Below, piece by piece: positions 12,302 to 21,000 of a DNA stretch of 43,118 nt (positions within the stretch are counted from its first letter, which is position 1; every line of letters starts with the position of its first letter). The stretch is from a virus. The stretch is taken from IMG/VR virus record IMGVR_UViG_3300005158_000001, positions 1 to 43,118 of that record; one strand, 5' to 3'. The notes under the pieces are model-generated. The model was not told where the DNA came from. It saw nothing but the letters and a program-made list of their open reading frames with translations, and made no database searches. The translations under genes were made by a program, and so were the position numbers.

Positions 12302-14212
12302 TTGGGAAAGTATGTCAAGAAGGAATTGAACACTCCGCAGAAGAAGCGAGCGTTCCATCGACTTGTTCAGGAAGGCGTCGGCCGCACTCAGGCGGCCGAC
12401 GAAGTGGGTGTCACTCTTCAGGCGGTGAACTACTGGCGTCAGTCGGACATGGACTTCCGTCAGGCTGATGACAGGCTGCGTGAGGTGAGGCGTGAAGTAC
12501 AGCCCGAGGCTCGCAAGGACATGCCGAGCTTCGAAGAGTTCTGTGACACATACCTCGATACGAAGCTGTTCAATCACCACCTTCAGTGGATCGACATGCT
12601 GGAGGGGAAGGAACCCAGGAACCTTCATCCAACGGCTCAGCGGTACATCAAGGGTGAACCTGAATTCATTCTGATCAACACTCCTCCCGAGCATGCGAAG
12701 TCAACGACGATCACGACCAACTATGTGACGTACCGCATCTGCGAAGATCCGAACATCCGTATCATCATCGTGTCGCAGACTCAGGAGATGGCCAAGAAGT
12801 TCCTTCGTGGCATCAAGGATCGCCTCTCCAGTCCCAACCCGAACTATCGTAAGCTTCAGATCCAGTTCGCGCCTGACGGTGGCTTCGCTGCCAACAGTGC
12901 CTCATGGACTGCGGACTCGATCTATATTTCATCTGACCTCCGAGACTCCGGTGAGAAGGACCCTACGGTTCAGGCTCTGTCGATCGGCGGTCACATCTAT
13001 GGTTCCCGTGCTGACCTGATCATCCTCGATGACTGCGTGACAGGAAAGAACGCACATGAGTATCAGAAGCAGATGGACTGGCTTCAGCGTGAGGTGTACA
13101 ACCGTCTGTCGTATCCTGGCGGTGTTGTTCTGCTTGTGGGTACTCGGTTGGCTCCTGTTGATCTTTACGGTGAGATCGTAAAGGACGAGTACTACGGCGA
13201 GGAGTCCAGTCCCTGGACCTACTTGAGTCAGCCGGCAGTACTTGAGTTCGATGAGGATGTCAGCAAGTGGAAGACATTGTGGCCGTACACCAACCGACCT
13301 CCTGTCACAAAGATCGGTCGCTCTCTGGTTGCGAAGACCGAGGATGGCCTGTATCCCATGTGGACGGGCGAGGCGCTCAGAAAGCGCCGCGCCTCTATGA
13401 GTCCAAGGAACTGGGCTCTCGTCTATCAGCAGGAACAAGTGGTGGAAGATGCCATCTTCAATCAGAAGGCTGTACTGGGCTCTGTTGATGGAGGGCGCAG
13501 TCCTGGCCCTATGCCTGCTGGAACTTCAGGTGGACGGGAGCGGGGAACAGAGGGTTGCTACATCGTCGGAGGTTTCGACCCTGCGGTGACCGGCCACTCT
13601 GCGGCTGTTGTCATCGCCATGGACAGGCGGACGGGCATCCGATGGGTTCTGGATGTCTGGACTTCGCCGACCAAGCCCGACGAGATCTTCGACAAGATCA
13701 AGGAATGGACCATCAAGTACAAGATCAATGAGTGGCGTATCGAGAAGAACGCCATGAACCTGATGGTCACCCAGAACCGTGAGATCCGAGAGTTCCTCGC
13801 CACTCGCGGATGCCTGCTTCGTGAGCACTTCACCGGATCGAACAAGTGGGATTCCGATTTCGGTGTCGCTTCCATGTCCGTTCTGTTCGACGGGTGGGAG
13901 CAGAAGCGACAGCTCATCCGTCTACCCAACAAGACCAATGAGGGCATACGGGCGCTGATCGAGCAGCTGACCACATGGGAACCCGATCCTCCCGGCGTCA
14001 AGTCGAAGCGCAAGACGGACTGCGTGATGGCTCTGTGGTTCGCTGAGATCCGGTGCCGTGAACTTGTGGATGAGATCAGCAGGGCCGAGGAGACACACTT
14101 CTTCAATCCGTATCTGAGTGAGCGTGACAACAGTCGCAGGGTGAGTATCGATCTGGACTACATGAGTCAGGCGGCTATCAGTGATGATCCGAACAGCTGG
14201 TGGGCAGCATGA
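12302..14212 (+). CDS. terL: Terminase large subunit with N-terminal HTH
   Basis: A 636-residue packaging motor. A TTG start is used, with GGGAG six bases upstream. Residues 10-50 (GVGRTQAADEVGVTLQAVNYW) form a helix-turn-helix like that of small terminases. The ATPase follows, with a Walker A variant TPPEHAKSTT (127-136) and Walker B LIILDD (239-244). The RNase H-like nuclease begins with GGFDPAVTGHSA (Asp426). The enzyme cuts concatemers and drives DNA into the prohead through the portal. I see no separate small-terminase gene nearby, so the N-terminal HTH may provide DNA recognition; this is inference. It is the first late gene, followed by the lysis genes. Confidence 0.93.
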   Translation: MGKYVKKELNTPQKKRAFHRLVQEGVGRTQAADEVGVTLQAVNYWRQSDMDFRQADDRLREVRREVQPEARKDMPSFEEFCDTYLDTKLFNHHLQWIDMLEGKEPRNLHPTAQRYIKGEPEFILINTPPEHAKSTTITTNYVTYRICEDPNIRIIIVSQTQEMAKKFLRGIKDRLSSPNPNYRKLQIQFAPDGGFAANSASWTADSIYISSDLRDSGEKDPTVQALSIGGHIYGSRADLIILDDCVTGKNAHEYQKQMDWLQREVYNRLSYPGGVVLLVGTRLAPVDLYGEIVKDEYYGEESSPWTYLSQPAVLEFDEDVSKWKTLWPYTNRPPVTKIGRSLVAKTEDGLYPMWTGEALRKRRASMSPRNWALVYQQEQVVEDAIFNQKAVLGSVDGGRSPGPMPAGTSGGRERGTEGCYIVGGFDPAVTGHSAAVVIAMDRRTGIRWVLDVWTSPTKPDEIFDKIKEWTIKYKINEWRIEKNAMNLMVTQNREIREFLATRGCLLREHFTGSNKWDSDFGVASMSVLFDGWEQKRQLIRLPNKTNEGIRALIEQLTTWEPDPPGVKSKRKTDCVMALWFAEIRCRELVDEISRAEETHFFNPYLSERDNSRRVSIDLDYMSQAAISDDPNSWWAA

Positions 14213-14547
14213 GCAGGCATGGCGACATGTGGGCCGACAGGCTCACGAGTGCGATGGGCTCATGGCGGTTCATCATCGTTCAGGCTTTCATCATGATCTG
14301 TTGGGCTGTGTTCAACTGCCTGTATCTGTTCAGGCCGCTGTGGTTCGACCCATATCCGTTCATCTTCATGAATCTGGCTATGAGTGCTCAGGCGGCCTTC
14401 ACTGCTCCGATCATTATGATGAGCAGCAATCGCGCTGCGGCTTCGGACCGCAGCGCCCTTATACATGACGTGAAGCTCGATGAGGAATCCTTGGAGATCC
14501 TCAAGCGAATAGAAGACAGGATCAATGAAGCTCATCAGTCGAAGTGA
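14209..14547 (+). CDS. DUF1003-like membrane protein, possible holin
   Basis: A 112-residue protein starting at 14209 by an ATGA overlap with terminase. It has the DUF1003 pattern: an ADRLTSAMGSWRFI start, a first hydrophobic segment (VQAFIMICWAVFNCLYL), FDPYPFIFMNLAMS, a second segment (AQAAFTAPIIMMSSNR), then a charged helix (LDEESLEILKRIEDRI). Two transmembrane helices with a cytoplasmic C-terminal coil are expected. Its position directly before the amidase suggests a holin-like or membrane role in lysis, although DUF1003 proteins are not proven holins. Confidence 0.8.
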   Translation: MSRHGDMWADRLTSAMGSWRFIIVQAFIMICWAVFNCLYLFRPLWFDPYPFIFMNLAMSAQAAFTAPIIMMSSNRAAASDRSALIHDVKLDEESLEILKRIEDRINEAHQSK

Positions 14548-15196
14548 ACTCGGGTGGCCTCCCACCGCATCCGCCTACTGGCCTACGGCCAAGGGCGTGA
14601 AGATCCACTATGAAGGCACTCCGGTCCACATCACGGACCACTCGCAGTGTGCAAGTCACTGGACCAACATTCGAAATTCCCATCTGGCGAACACCGCAGA
14701 AGGATATGTCGATGTCGCCTACAACTTCGCTGTCTGCCTGCACGGATACGTGCTTGAAGGTCGAGGACTCCGACACAAGACCGGAGCCAATGGAAACCAG
14801 ACTTTGAATGGCGATCACTACGCTGTGGTCGCCTTCCTTGGTGATGACGGTGACACTCAGCCAACGCAGGACATGCTTAACGGTCTTCGTGACGCCATTG
14901 AGTACTTCCAGGCCAACGGAGCGGGGGGGGAGATCAAGGGTCACCGGGATGGCTACGCCACTTCGTGTCCTGGAGACAATCTGTATTCGTGGATCACGTC
15001 CGGTGCTCCACGCCCAATTACTAACGAAGGATTTACTATGGATCAGGAAGCTCGTGAGTGGTTCGGTCAGCTGAACTCCATGGCATGGGGAACTAAGAAC
15101 GACCTTGCCGATGTCAAGATTCTGCTTGGCGACATCAAGACTGTCCTCTCCTTGATCGAGGCCAAGCTCCCTTCCCCCGCTCCAAAGGTTAGCTAA
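14525..15196 (+). CDS. N-acetylmuramoyl-L-alanine amidase (endolysin)
   Basis: A 223-residue protein of the amidase_2/PGRP fold, which cleaves the bond between muramic acid and the peptide stem. Zinc ligands are expected at His28 (VKIHYEG), His140 and Cys148 (GHRDGYATSCPGD), matching T7 lysozyme His17, His122 and Cys130. The conserved AYNFAV motif is at 65-70. After residue 163 a helical tail follows (ARPITNEGF... WFGQLNSMAWG), which may target the cell wall or self-associate. No signal peptide, so release depends on a holin. It overlaps the upstream membrane-protein gene and the portal gene. Confidence 0.9.
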   Translation: MKLISRSELGWPPTASAYWPTAKGVKIHYEGTPVHITDHSQCASHWTNIRNSHLANTAEGYVDVAYNFAVCLHGYVLEGRGLRHKTGANGNQTLNGDHYAVVAFLGDDGDTQPTQDMLNGLRDAIEYFQANGAGGEIKGHRDGYATSCPGDNLYSWITSGAPRPITNEGFTMDQEAREWFGQLNSMAWGTKNDLADVKILLGDIKTVLSLIEAKLPSPAPKVS

Positions 15197-16989
15197 TGAG
15201 CCGATCCCTTGCAGAGGTGGCCCGCAAGGTCAGGGCCCTTAAGGATGCCGCCCGTGACAGGGATCAGCGCATGCGTGACCTACGGGACATTCGGTCCGGC
15301 GACATTGATACGGTCATGCCTGGCACGATGCCCGAGCCATGGCCGTATCCTGTCGTGGCCAACATGATCGATACTGTTGCCCGTGACACATCCGAAGTCA
15401 TGGGGCAGATGCCAGCCATCAACTGCACCAACTCCATGCAGACGAGCGAGCGGAGCCGCAAGTTCTCGTCTCGTCGCACCCGCATCGCCAATCATTACCT
15501 GATCGCAAGCAGGATGGCATCCGGTGAGCAGATCAAGTTCTGCGATCACTACATGTCATACGGCATGGCGATCTACATGGTGGAACCCGACGTCTGCAAC
15601 AAGACTCCAGTCATCCGTGTCGAGAATCCGATCGGAGCGTATCCAGAGTTCGACATCTTTGGAAACCTCCGTTCGTATTCGAGGATGTGGCGGGAAGAAG
15701 CGATCAGTCTCGTATCCAAATATCCGTTCCTCATGAGTGTTCTGAATCGGACCGACACCTATGGTCGGTCCGTCGATGGAGGATGGGAGGAGAGGGAGAT
15801 CGAGATCTGCAAGTACATGGACAAGGAACAGATCGTCCTCTACCTCCCCGCTCACAGCAACACTCTTGTTGACTACATGGAGAACGTTCTTGGTGAGCTG
15901 ATGATCTCCATCGCGATCAGGCCCTCCTATGATGAGCAGATCCGTGGAGCGTATGACGATGCCAAGTGGGTCTACTTGGCGAAGTCGCGCATGGCCATGC
16001 TGGGGCTTGAAGCTACTGAGAAGTCTGTCCGTGCTCCAATCGCGGTTCCTCGCGATCTACAGAAGTATCAGGCTGGTGCTGACTCGATTCTCCGGACCGA
16101 CAGTCCGGAGAAGATTCGTCGTGTAGGTGTTGACACGCCACAGTTCGCGGCTCAGGAGGAACAGCTTCTTGAGCGTGAGCTTCGCATCAGCACTCGCTCT
16201 CCAGAGGCAAGAAGCGGAAACGTCAATGCCAGTATCATCACCGGCAAGGGTGTCGAAGCGCTCATGGGCGGCTTCGACACTGTCATTACCACTGGACAAC
16301 AGGTGGTCGGTCAGGCGTTGATGCGCGCGCTTGAGTTCTGCTTCGGCATGGACGAGATTCTCTGGGGTGAAGAGAAGAAGACCATTCGAGGAGTGGTGCA
16401 GGGCACGCCGTTCGAGGATACGTACATTCCGAGTAAGGACATTGACGGTAACCACAAGGTTGATGTCACGTATGGATTCGCGGCCGGTCAGGATCCGGCC
16501 CGCGCCATTGTCGGCATGCTTCAGCTTCGGGGCGACGACCTGATCTCCAGGGACTTCGTTATGCGTCAGCTCCCGATGGAGATCGATGTTGTTCAGATGC
16601 AGACTCAGATCGATCAGGAACACTTCGAGGATGCGCTCAAGGCGGGCATTCAGGGAGCGATGCAGGCCATCCCCCAGATGGCCTTGCAGGGCATGGACCC
16701 TCTCGATCCGCTCATGAAGATGGCAAAGGTTGTCCAGCTTCGCGAGAAGGGTAAGCCGGTGCATGAGGCAGTCCTTGAAGCATTCACCCCACCAAAGCAG
16801 CCAGAGGCCCCTCAGGGGCCCGAACAGGCAATGCCAGGACCCGAAGGCCAGGCTGCGCCTCAGGGCGCGCCTGGCATGCCTTCACAGGCTTCTGCTGGCG
16901 GACGTGACGTCATGCAGATGCTAGCCTCTCTCAGGTCTTCTGGTCAGGCTACGATGAATACCCGAACTCGCAGGGAGCAGAGCATTTAA
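15196..16989 (+). CDS. Portal protein
   Basis: A 597-residue protein placed straight after the packaging and lysis genes, with the length and composition of actinophage portals. The N-terminus is charged and helical (ARKVRALKDAARDRDQRMRDL), followed by a conserved-looking PEPWPYPVVANMIDTVARDTSE block, beta-rich wing and crown regions, and a Gln/Pro/Gly-rich C-terminus (residues about 530-590). Twelve copies form the ring at the capsid vertex that admits DNA. It starts with a TAATG overlap. Call based on position, size and layout. Confidence 0.8.
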   Translation: MSRSLAEVARKVRALKDAARDRDQRMRDLRDIRSGDIDTVMPGTMPEPWPYPVVANMIDTVARDTSEVMGQMPAINCTNSMQTSERSRKFSSRRTRIANHYLIASRMASGEQIKFCDHYMSYGMAIYMVEPDVCNKTPVIRVENPIGAYPEFDIFGNLRSYSRMWREEAISLVSKYPFLMSVLNRTDTYGRSVDGGWEEREIEICKYMDKEQIVLYLPAHSNTLVDYMENVLGELMISIAIRPSYDEQIRGAYDDAKWVYLAKSRMAMLGLEATEKSVRAPIAVPRDLQKYQAGADSILRTDSPEKIRRVGVDTPQFAAQEEQLLERELRISTRSPEARSGNVNASIITGKGVEALMGGFDTVITTGQQVVGQALMRALEFCFGMDEILWGEEKKTIRGVVQGTPFEDTYIPSKDIDGNHKVDVTYGFAAGQDPARAIVGMLQLRGDDLISRDFVMRQLPMEIDVVQMQTQIDQEHFEDALKAGIQGAMQAIPQMALQGMDPLDPLMKMAKVVQLREKGKPVHEAVLEAFTPPKQPEAPQGPEQAMPGPEGQAAPQGAPGMPSQASAGGRDVMQMLASLRSSGQATMNTRTRREQSI

Positions 16990-17132
16990 TGCATGACAGT
17001 CAGGACTGTCCGTACGCCAAGTACATTGGCGTACCAACTTACAAGATCACCGATGAATCCAAGAACGATCTGTGTGGCTTCTGCCATGCTCCTTGGACTT
17101 CCATCACCAAGCCAACCCGAGGGAGTAAGTAA
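16989..17132 (+). CDS. Short putative zinc-binding protein, 47 aa
   Basis: Read directly: ATG at 16989 overlapping the portal stop (TAATG), TAA at 17130-17132. The product starts MHDSQDCPYAKYIGV and has a C-terminal LCGFCHAPW. Three cysteines and nearby histidines could form a zinc site. It is basic at its end (TKPTRGSK). Phages of actinobacteria often carry such mini-proteins next to the portal; function unknown. Confidence 0.65.
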   Translation: MHDSQDCPYAKYIGVPTYKITDESKNDLCGFCHAPWTSITKPTRGSK

Positions 17133-17133
17133 T

Positions 17134-17409
17134 ATGCCCGGTCCCAACAGCCAGGCCATGTATGAGGCGAATCTTCAGGAAGGTATGATCTTCGCCGATC
17201 ATCCTGCCGCTGGTGTGTGGGAGTCGCTTCAGGGCACTCACTGCGCCACGTGGGAGATCGAGACCATGGAGTCTCGATCTGAGGGTACCAGCCGTCACCA
17301 GGCGCCCACCAAGTCTCCCGAGTGGGATTCCACCATCATCGTCCACACTCTGACCACCGGACCTGACGGGTCCGGTGCTCAGTATCGATCGCACATCCCG
17401 AACCACTAA
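17134..17409 (+). CDS. Hypothetical head-region protein, 91 aa
   Basis: The ATG at 17134 follows GGGAG at about nine bases. The protein has a short helical beginning (NSQAMYEANLQEGMIF) then a mixed beta and polar section, and two Trp residues. No family recognised. Its place between portal and the internal-protein genes suggests a virion or assembly role. Confidence 0.65.
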   Translation: MPGPNSQAMYEANLQEGMIFADHPAAGVWESLQGTHCATWEIETMESRSEGTSRHQAPTKSPEWDSTIIVHTLTTGPDGSGAQYRSHIPNH

Positions 17410-17418
17410 GGAGTAGAT

Positions 17419-17844
17419 ATGGCTGGCATTCCGGTTTCAGGCCCTGGCCAATTCAGTCAGCGAACGGATCGTCAGCCTGTCGCGCAGATCCCGAACGCTG
17501 ACTACGGGGAGCAGAAGGCATTCAAGCAGCTTCAGCAGGATGCGCCAGTGGCGCAGTCCTCTGGCATGCCGCAGGGGATGGACTTCGCGTCTCTCTTTGG
17601 GAATCCGGCGGACCGAGTGGTCCCAATGGGGGCAGAGTCCTCCCAGCCGGGCACCCCTGTAACTGACGGTGCGGCCCTGGGAATGGGCCAGGACATGAGC
17701 GCTCTTGGGCTTGGCGTTCCCCGTAGTCAGCAGGATTTGCAGAACCTTGCTTCACAGCTTCCGGTTCTTGAGTACATGGCCAACCAGCCGAACGCAAGCT
17801 GGGGGCTTCGCCAGTTGATACGCAATATCAAGGGATCGCTATGA
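17419..17844 (+). CDS. Gln/Pro/Gly-rich virion-associated protein, 141 aa
   Basis: The start follows AAGGAG. The N-terminal 90 residues are low-complexity, rich in Gln, Pro, Gly and Ala, and probably disordered. The last 45 (SQQDLQNLASQLPVLEYMANQ) are helical. This composition resembles the portal C-terminus and N-termini of neighbouring virion proteins, suggesting shared ancestry or assembly partners. Function unknown. Confidence 0.65.
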   Translation: MAGIPVSGPGQFSQRTDRQPVAQIPNADYGEQKAFKQLQQDAPVAQSSGMPQGMDFASLFGNPADRVVPMGAESSQPGTPVTDGAALGMGQDMSALGLGVPRSQQDLQNLASQLPVLEYMANQPNASWGLRQLIRNIKGSL

Positions 17845-18029
17845 CGACTGTCGTTCCTGACTATCTGTACCCGGGTCAGGCGTTCAATGAACTCGGGTCT
17901 CTCGTGTACAACATGCCGAACTTCCCGGCAATCGCCTTTGACATCGCGAGCCTTCCCGGCTCGCGTGATGCCATCAACGTGGCAGCATCAACGATCATGC
18001 AGTCGAACATCAATCCGTACGGAGAATAA
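17841..18029 (+). CDS. Small hypothetical virion protein, 62 aa
   Basis: ATGA overlap with the upstream gene and TAATG overlap with the next. The product begins MTTVVPDYLYPGQAFNELGS and ends with an Asn/Ile-rich segment. It is too short for a clear fold. Being coupled to the giant ejection-protein gene, it may be a cofactor or chaperone. Confidence 0.6.
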   Translation: MTTVVPDYLYPGQAFNELGSLVYNMPNFPAIAFDIASLPGSRDAINVAASTIMQSNINPYGE

Positions 18030-21000
18030 TGACTACGCCAAGTCCGCAGCCGGGGTTCGCTCCCGCGCCAGTCAACTCAACCCAGTGGAATGCTCAGGTT
18101 GTTCAGGCCGCTGCGGAACAGCGTATCAATAGCACGAAGCAGGCTGCCAACGTATCGGGAGGCGGGGGCTTCTTCTCCTGGCTGCTGAAGCCTGTGGAGT
18201 CGGTAGGATCTTTTGTTCACTCTGTCTACTCGAATGTAATCTCGCGGCCACTGTCGGCCGCGATGCTTCACATGTATATCGGATCGGCCGAGGCGAACAG
18301 TAGTGCCGAGTCGTGGGGAAATCTCTTCGACGGTGATATCTGGGATCGTGCTTGGCGTGATGCCAAGCACGTGTCTCCAGGTCAGGCTTTCGAGTTCGGT
18401 ATTGAGAACTTCTTCGGTGACATGCGCACCGAGATGATGAAGCCGGTCAATTACACCCCGAAGGACATGGCTGGAAGGCCGGTACTCGACAAGAGCGGGA
18501 AGCCGGTAAACATCAATCTGAACCAGACCGGCTACATATGGGACAATCCCGATGCAGTCAAGGTTCACTTTGACAGTGGTGTGCAGAAGTATCTGTCCGG
18601 TGGACTTGACTTCTACACCAGCTGGTACGCCGATCCTTTCGTTCTGGCCGGCAAGGGTGCCGGAATCGCACGGAACGTTGCCTACGTCCGGCCCGCCCTT
18701 GATGCGGTTTCCAAGCCGAATCTAGCTCAGGAGATCTCCCGCAAGGTTGGTCTGACGACCATTCCCGAGCGGTCGAACGTCGAGAAGAACATATTCAAGA
18801 ATCGCCTGGCTGAGGCCCCTGAGGAAAGGTACAGTCGTTCGTTCATCGGAATGGGCGACATGATCATGAAGCAGAAGGGAAAGCTTGGAGAGGCTTTCCC
18901 AGAGTGGATCACTCGCCAGAACTGGGCGAAGAACTCCGCCGATTCGGGAGCGCTGGCTTCAGCTCTTGGAAAGGCTGCCGATCGCAGCGACGTCGATCAG
19001 ATCCTCGCCGTATCGCTCGGTGACACTGAAGCGCTTCAGAAGCTGACCGCCAAGAATGCGGAACTCGGTGCGCAAATGGACATGCTCGCCAAGCGCAAGG
19101 AGGGCTTGATTGCGGGCACGCCGGCGAATGTCGCTGCCGGAGATGCGGCGAAGCTCAAGCTTCAGATGGACGACATCGCTCAGAAGTCCAGCCAGATCCT
19201 GGCTCAGCGGTCTGACATTTCCGGTCGTATCGCGGTGCAGGGAACGATGAAGAACGGTATGTACTTCAACCCGCTCATCTCCCCCATCGCGAGCAACTTC
19301 GGCCAGTACGCTCGTGGTCTTGAAACCACGAGCGCTTCCAAGCTGGGTAAGGGCATCGCTTCGGCTCCGGTTCGCTATGCTGCCAGTCTCGTCTACAACA
19401 ACGCATATGTGCGTCCGATTCGGCTTTTCAGCGGTACCACCTGGAACGGTGTTCGCGCACCAGGACATATCAATCTTGACGCAGAGGACAGTCACCGCGC
19501 TCTGAGTGCTAGTCTCCAGCAGTCAAACGCCTTCACCAATGATGAAGTAGCGAACATGGTCGGCAAGTACATTACCGCAGATCGAGGGATTAAGGACTTC
19601 CTTGTTCAGCAGTACGACAGCCTTACCGTCCAGCGCCTGGCCAAGAAGTACGATCTCAATGACGCGGAAGCGGACGCCATCTATAAGCAGGTCGGAGGAC
19701 TTCGCGGGCAGGCCCGTGACGGGCGCGTCTACTCGACCGGATACATCGAGACTGCCGATGGCGGTCGGCTTCGTGCCGACCACGTTGCCGAGGATGGGTC
19801 CCTTGTGGCCGTCTCCCCTGTCCTCAACAGTCAGCTTCAGAACACTCATATCCTTACCGACTATGAGCACATGGATCGCATCCTCAAGTACAGTGCCGGT
19901 CCGTTCAAGAAGCTTCTGAAGGAAAACAAGATTCAGATGGAGGCGGCCAAGGGCGAGCCGCTCAATCTTGCTGAGCAGGCAGAGGCTGCGCGTACGGCCA
20001 TGTCCGAGCTGAAACCTTCAAAGATCCTGTCCACTCTTAACTTCGGAACCGAAGCTGCCGACACGTTCAGCAAGCTTTGGAAGTTCAATGTCCTGCTCCG
20101 TCTCGGCTATGGCCCTCGCGCAATCGCCGATGACTTCATGGGTCAGGTTGCCCAGCTCGGTGCCGCGAACTTCTTCTTTGAGCGCACCCTTCAGGGTGGG
20201 CGAAACTTCGCCACTCGCAAGATGAACCATATAATGGGTGACCCTACAGGCGTTGAACAGATGATGGCATCCATCGACAGTGGAATCGCCGAACTGTCGA
20301 ATCAGGCAGCCAGGCATCAGAACAAGATCGAGCGAATCAATGCCTACCTGCCTGCCGGTCCGGAAGGTGGAGCGTCCTACATCGGTCGCGGAGCAAAGGG
20401 GCGCAGGCTTTTCAACCAGCGCACGAATGAACTCCGCAAGACGCAGACCCAGCTTGATGATGTCACCGACCAGATCAATGCTCTGCGTGCGCAAAAGAAC
20501 AAGATCGGTACGGCTCAGAAGGCGCTCGGTGATCGCTACACGATCATGCCCGACGGTACTGCCTTCCCCCTCCCGTTCGAGGGCCCTTCAGGCGCCCTCT
20601 ATAAGGATCTCCTTGGCGGCCGTCGAACCATTGACAACCTCATGGGTGGAACCGCATCCAGCATGTGGAACCAGTTCCGCAACTCCGACTGGCGTGTTCG
20701 CACTGCCAGTGAGGGCAATGAGTATGTCTCTGCCTACATGCGTGTGATCAACCAGCAGTTCAAGAACGATGAAGCCGCAATGGCTGTTCTCCGTGGCGAG
20801 AATCTCATCAAGTGGTTCGGAACCCAGGAAGGCAGGGCTTATCGTTCCGCCTCCGCCATGAAGAACATGAGCATGGCGGAGCACGCAGATCGCATCGAAC
20901 AGACGGTGGAACATATGCTTCCGCGCAACACCCCCGAAGGTGTTGCGCTACGTGAGGCCGTTATCGGTAATGCCAAGGATGCTGATCTGGCTCAGGCCAT

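Noticed and set aside
16780-16990. CRISPR or direct-repeat array in the portal C-terminus
   Set aside because: The Gln/Pro/Gly repetition is low-complexity protein coding, with no regularly spaced repeat and spacer units.
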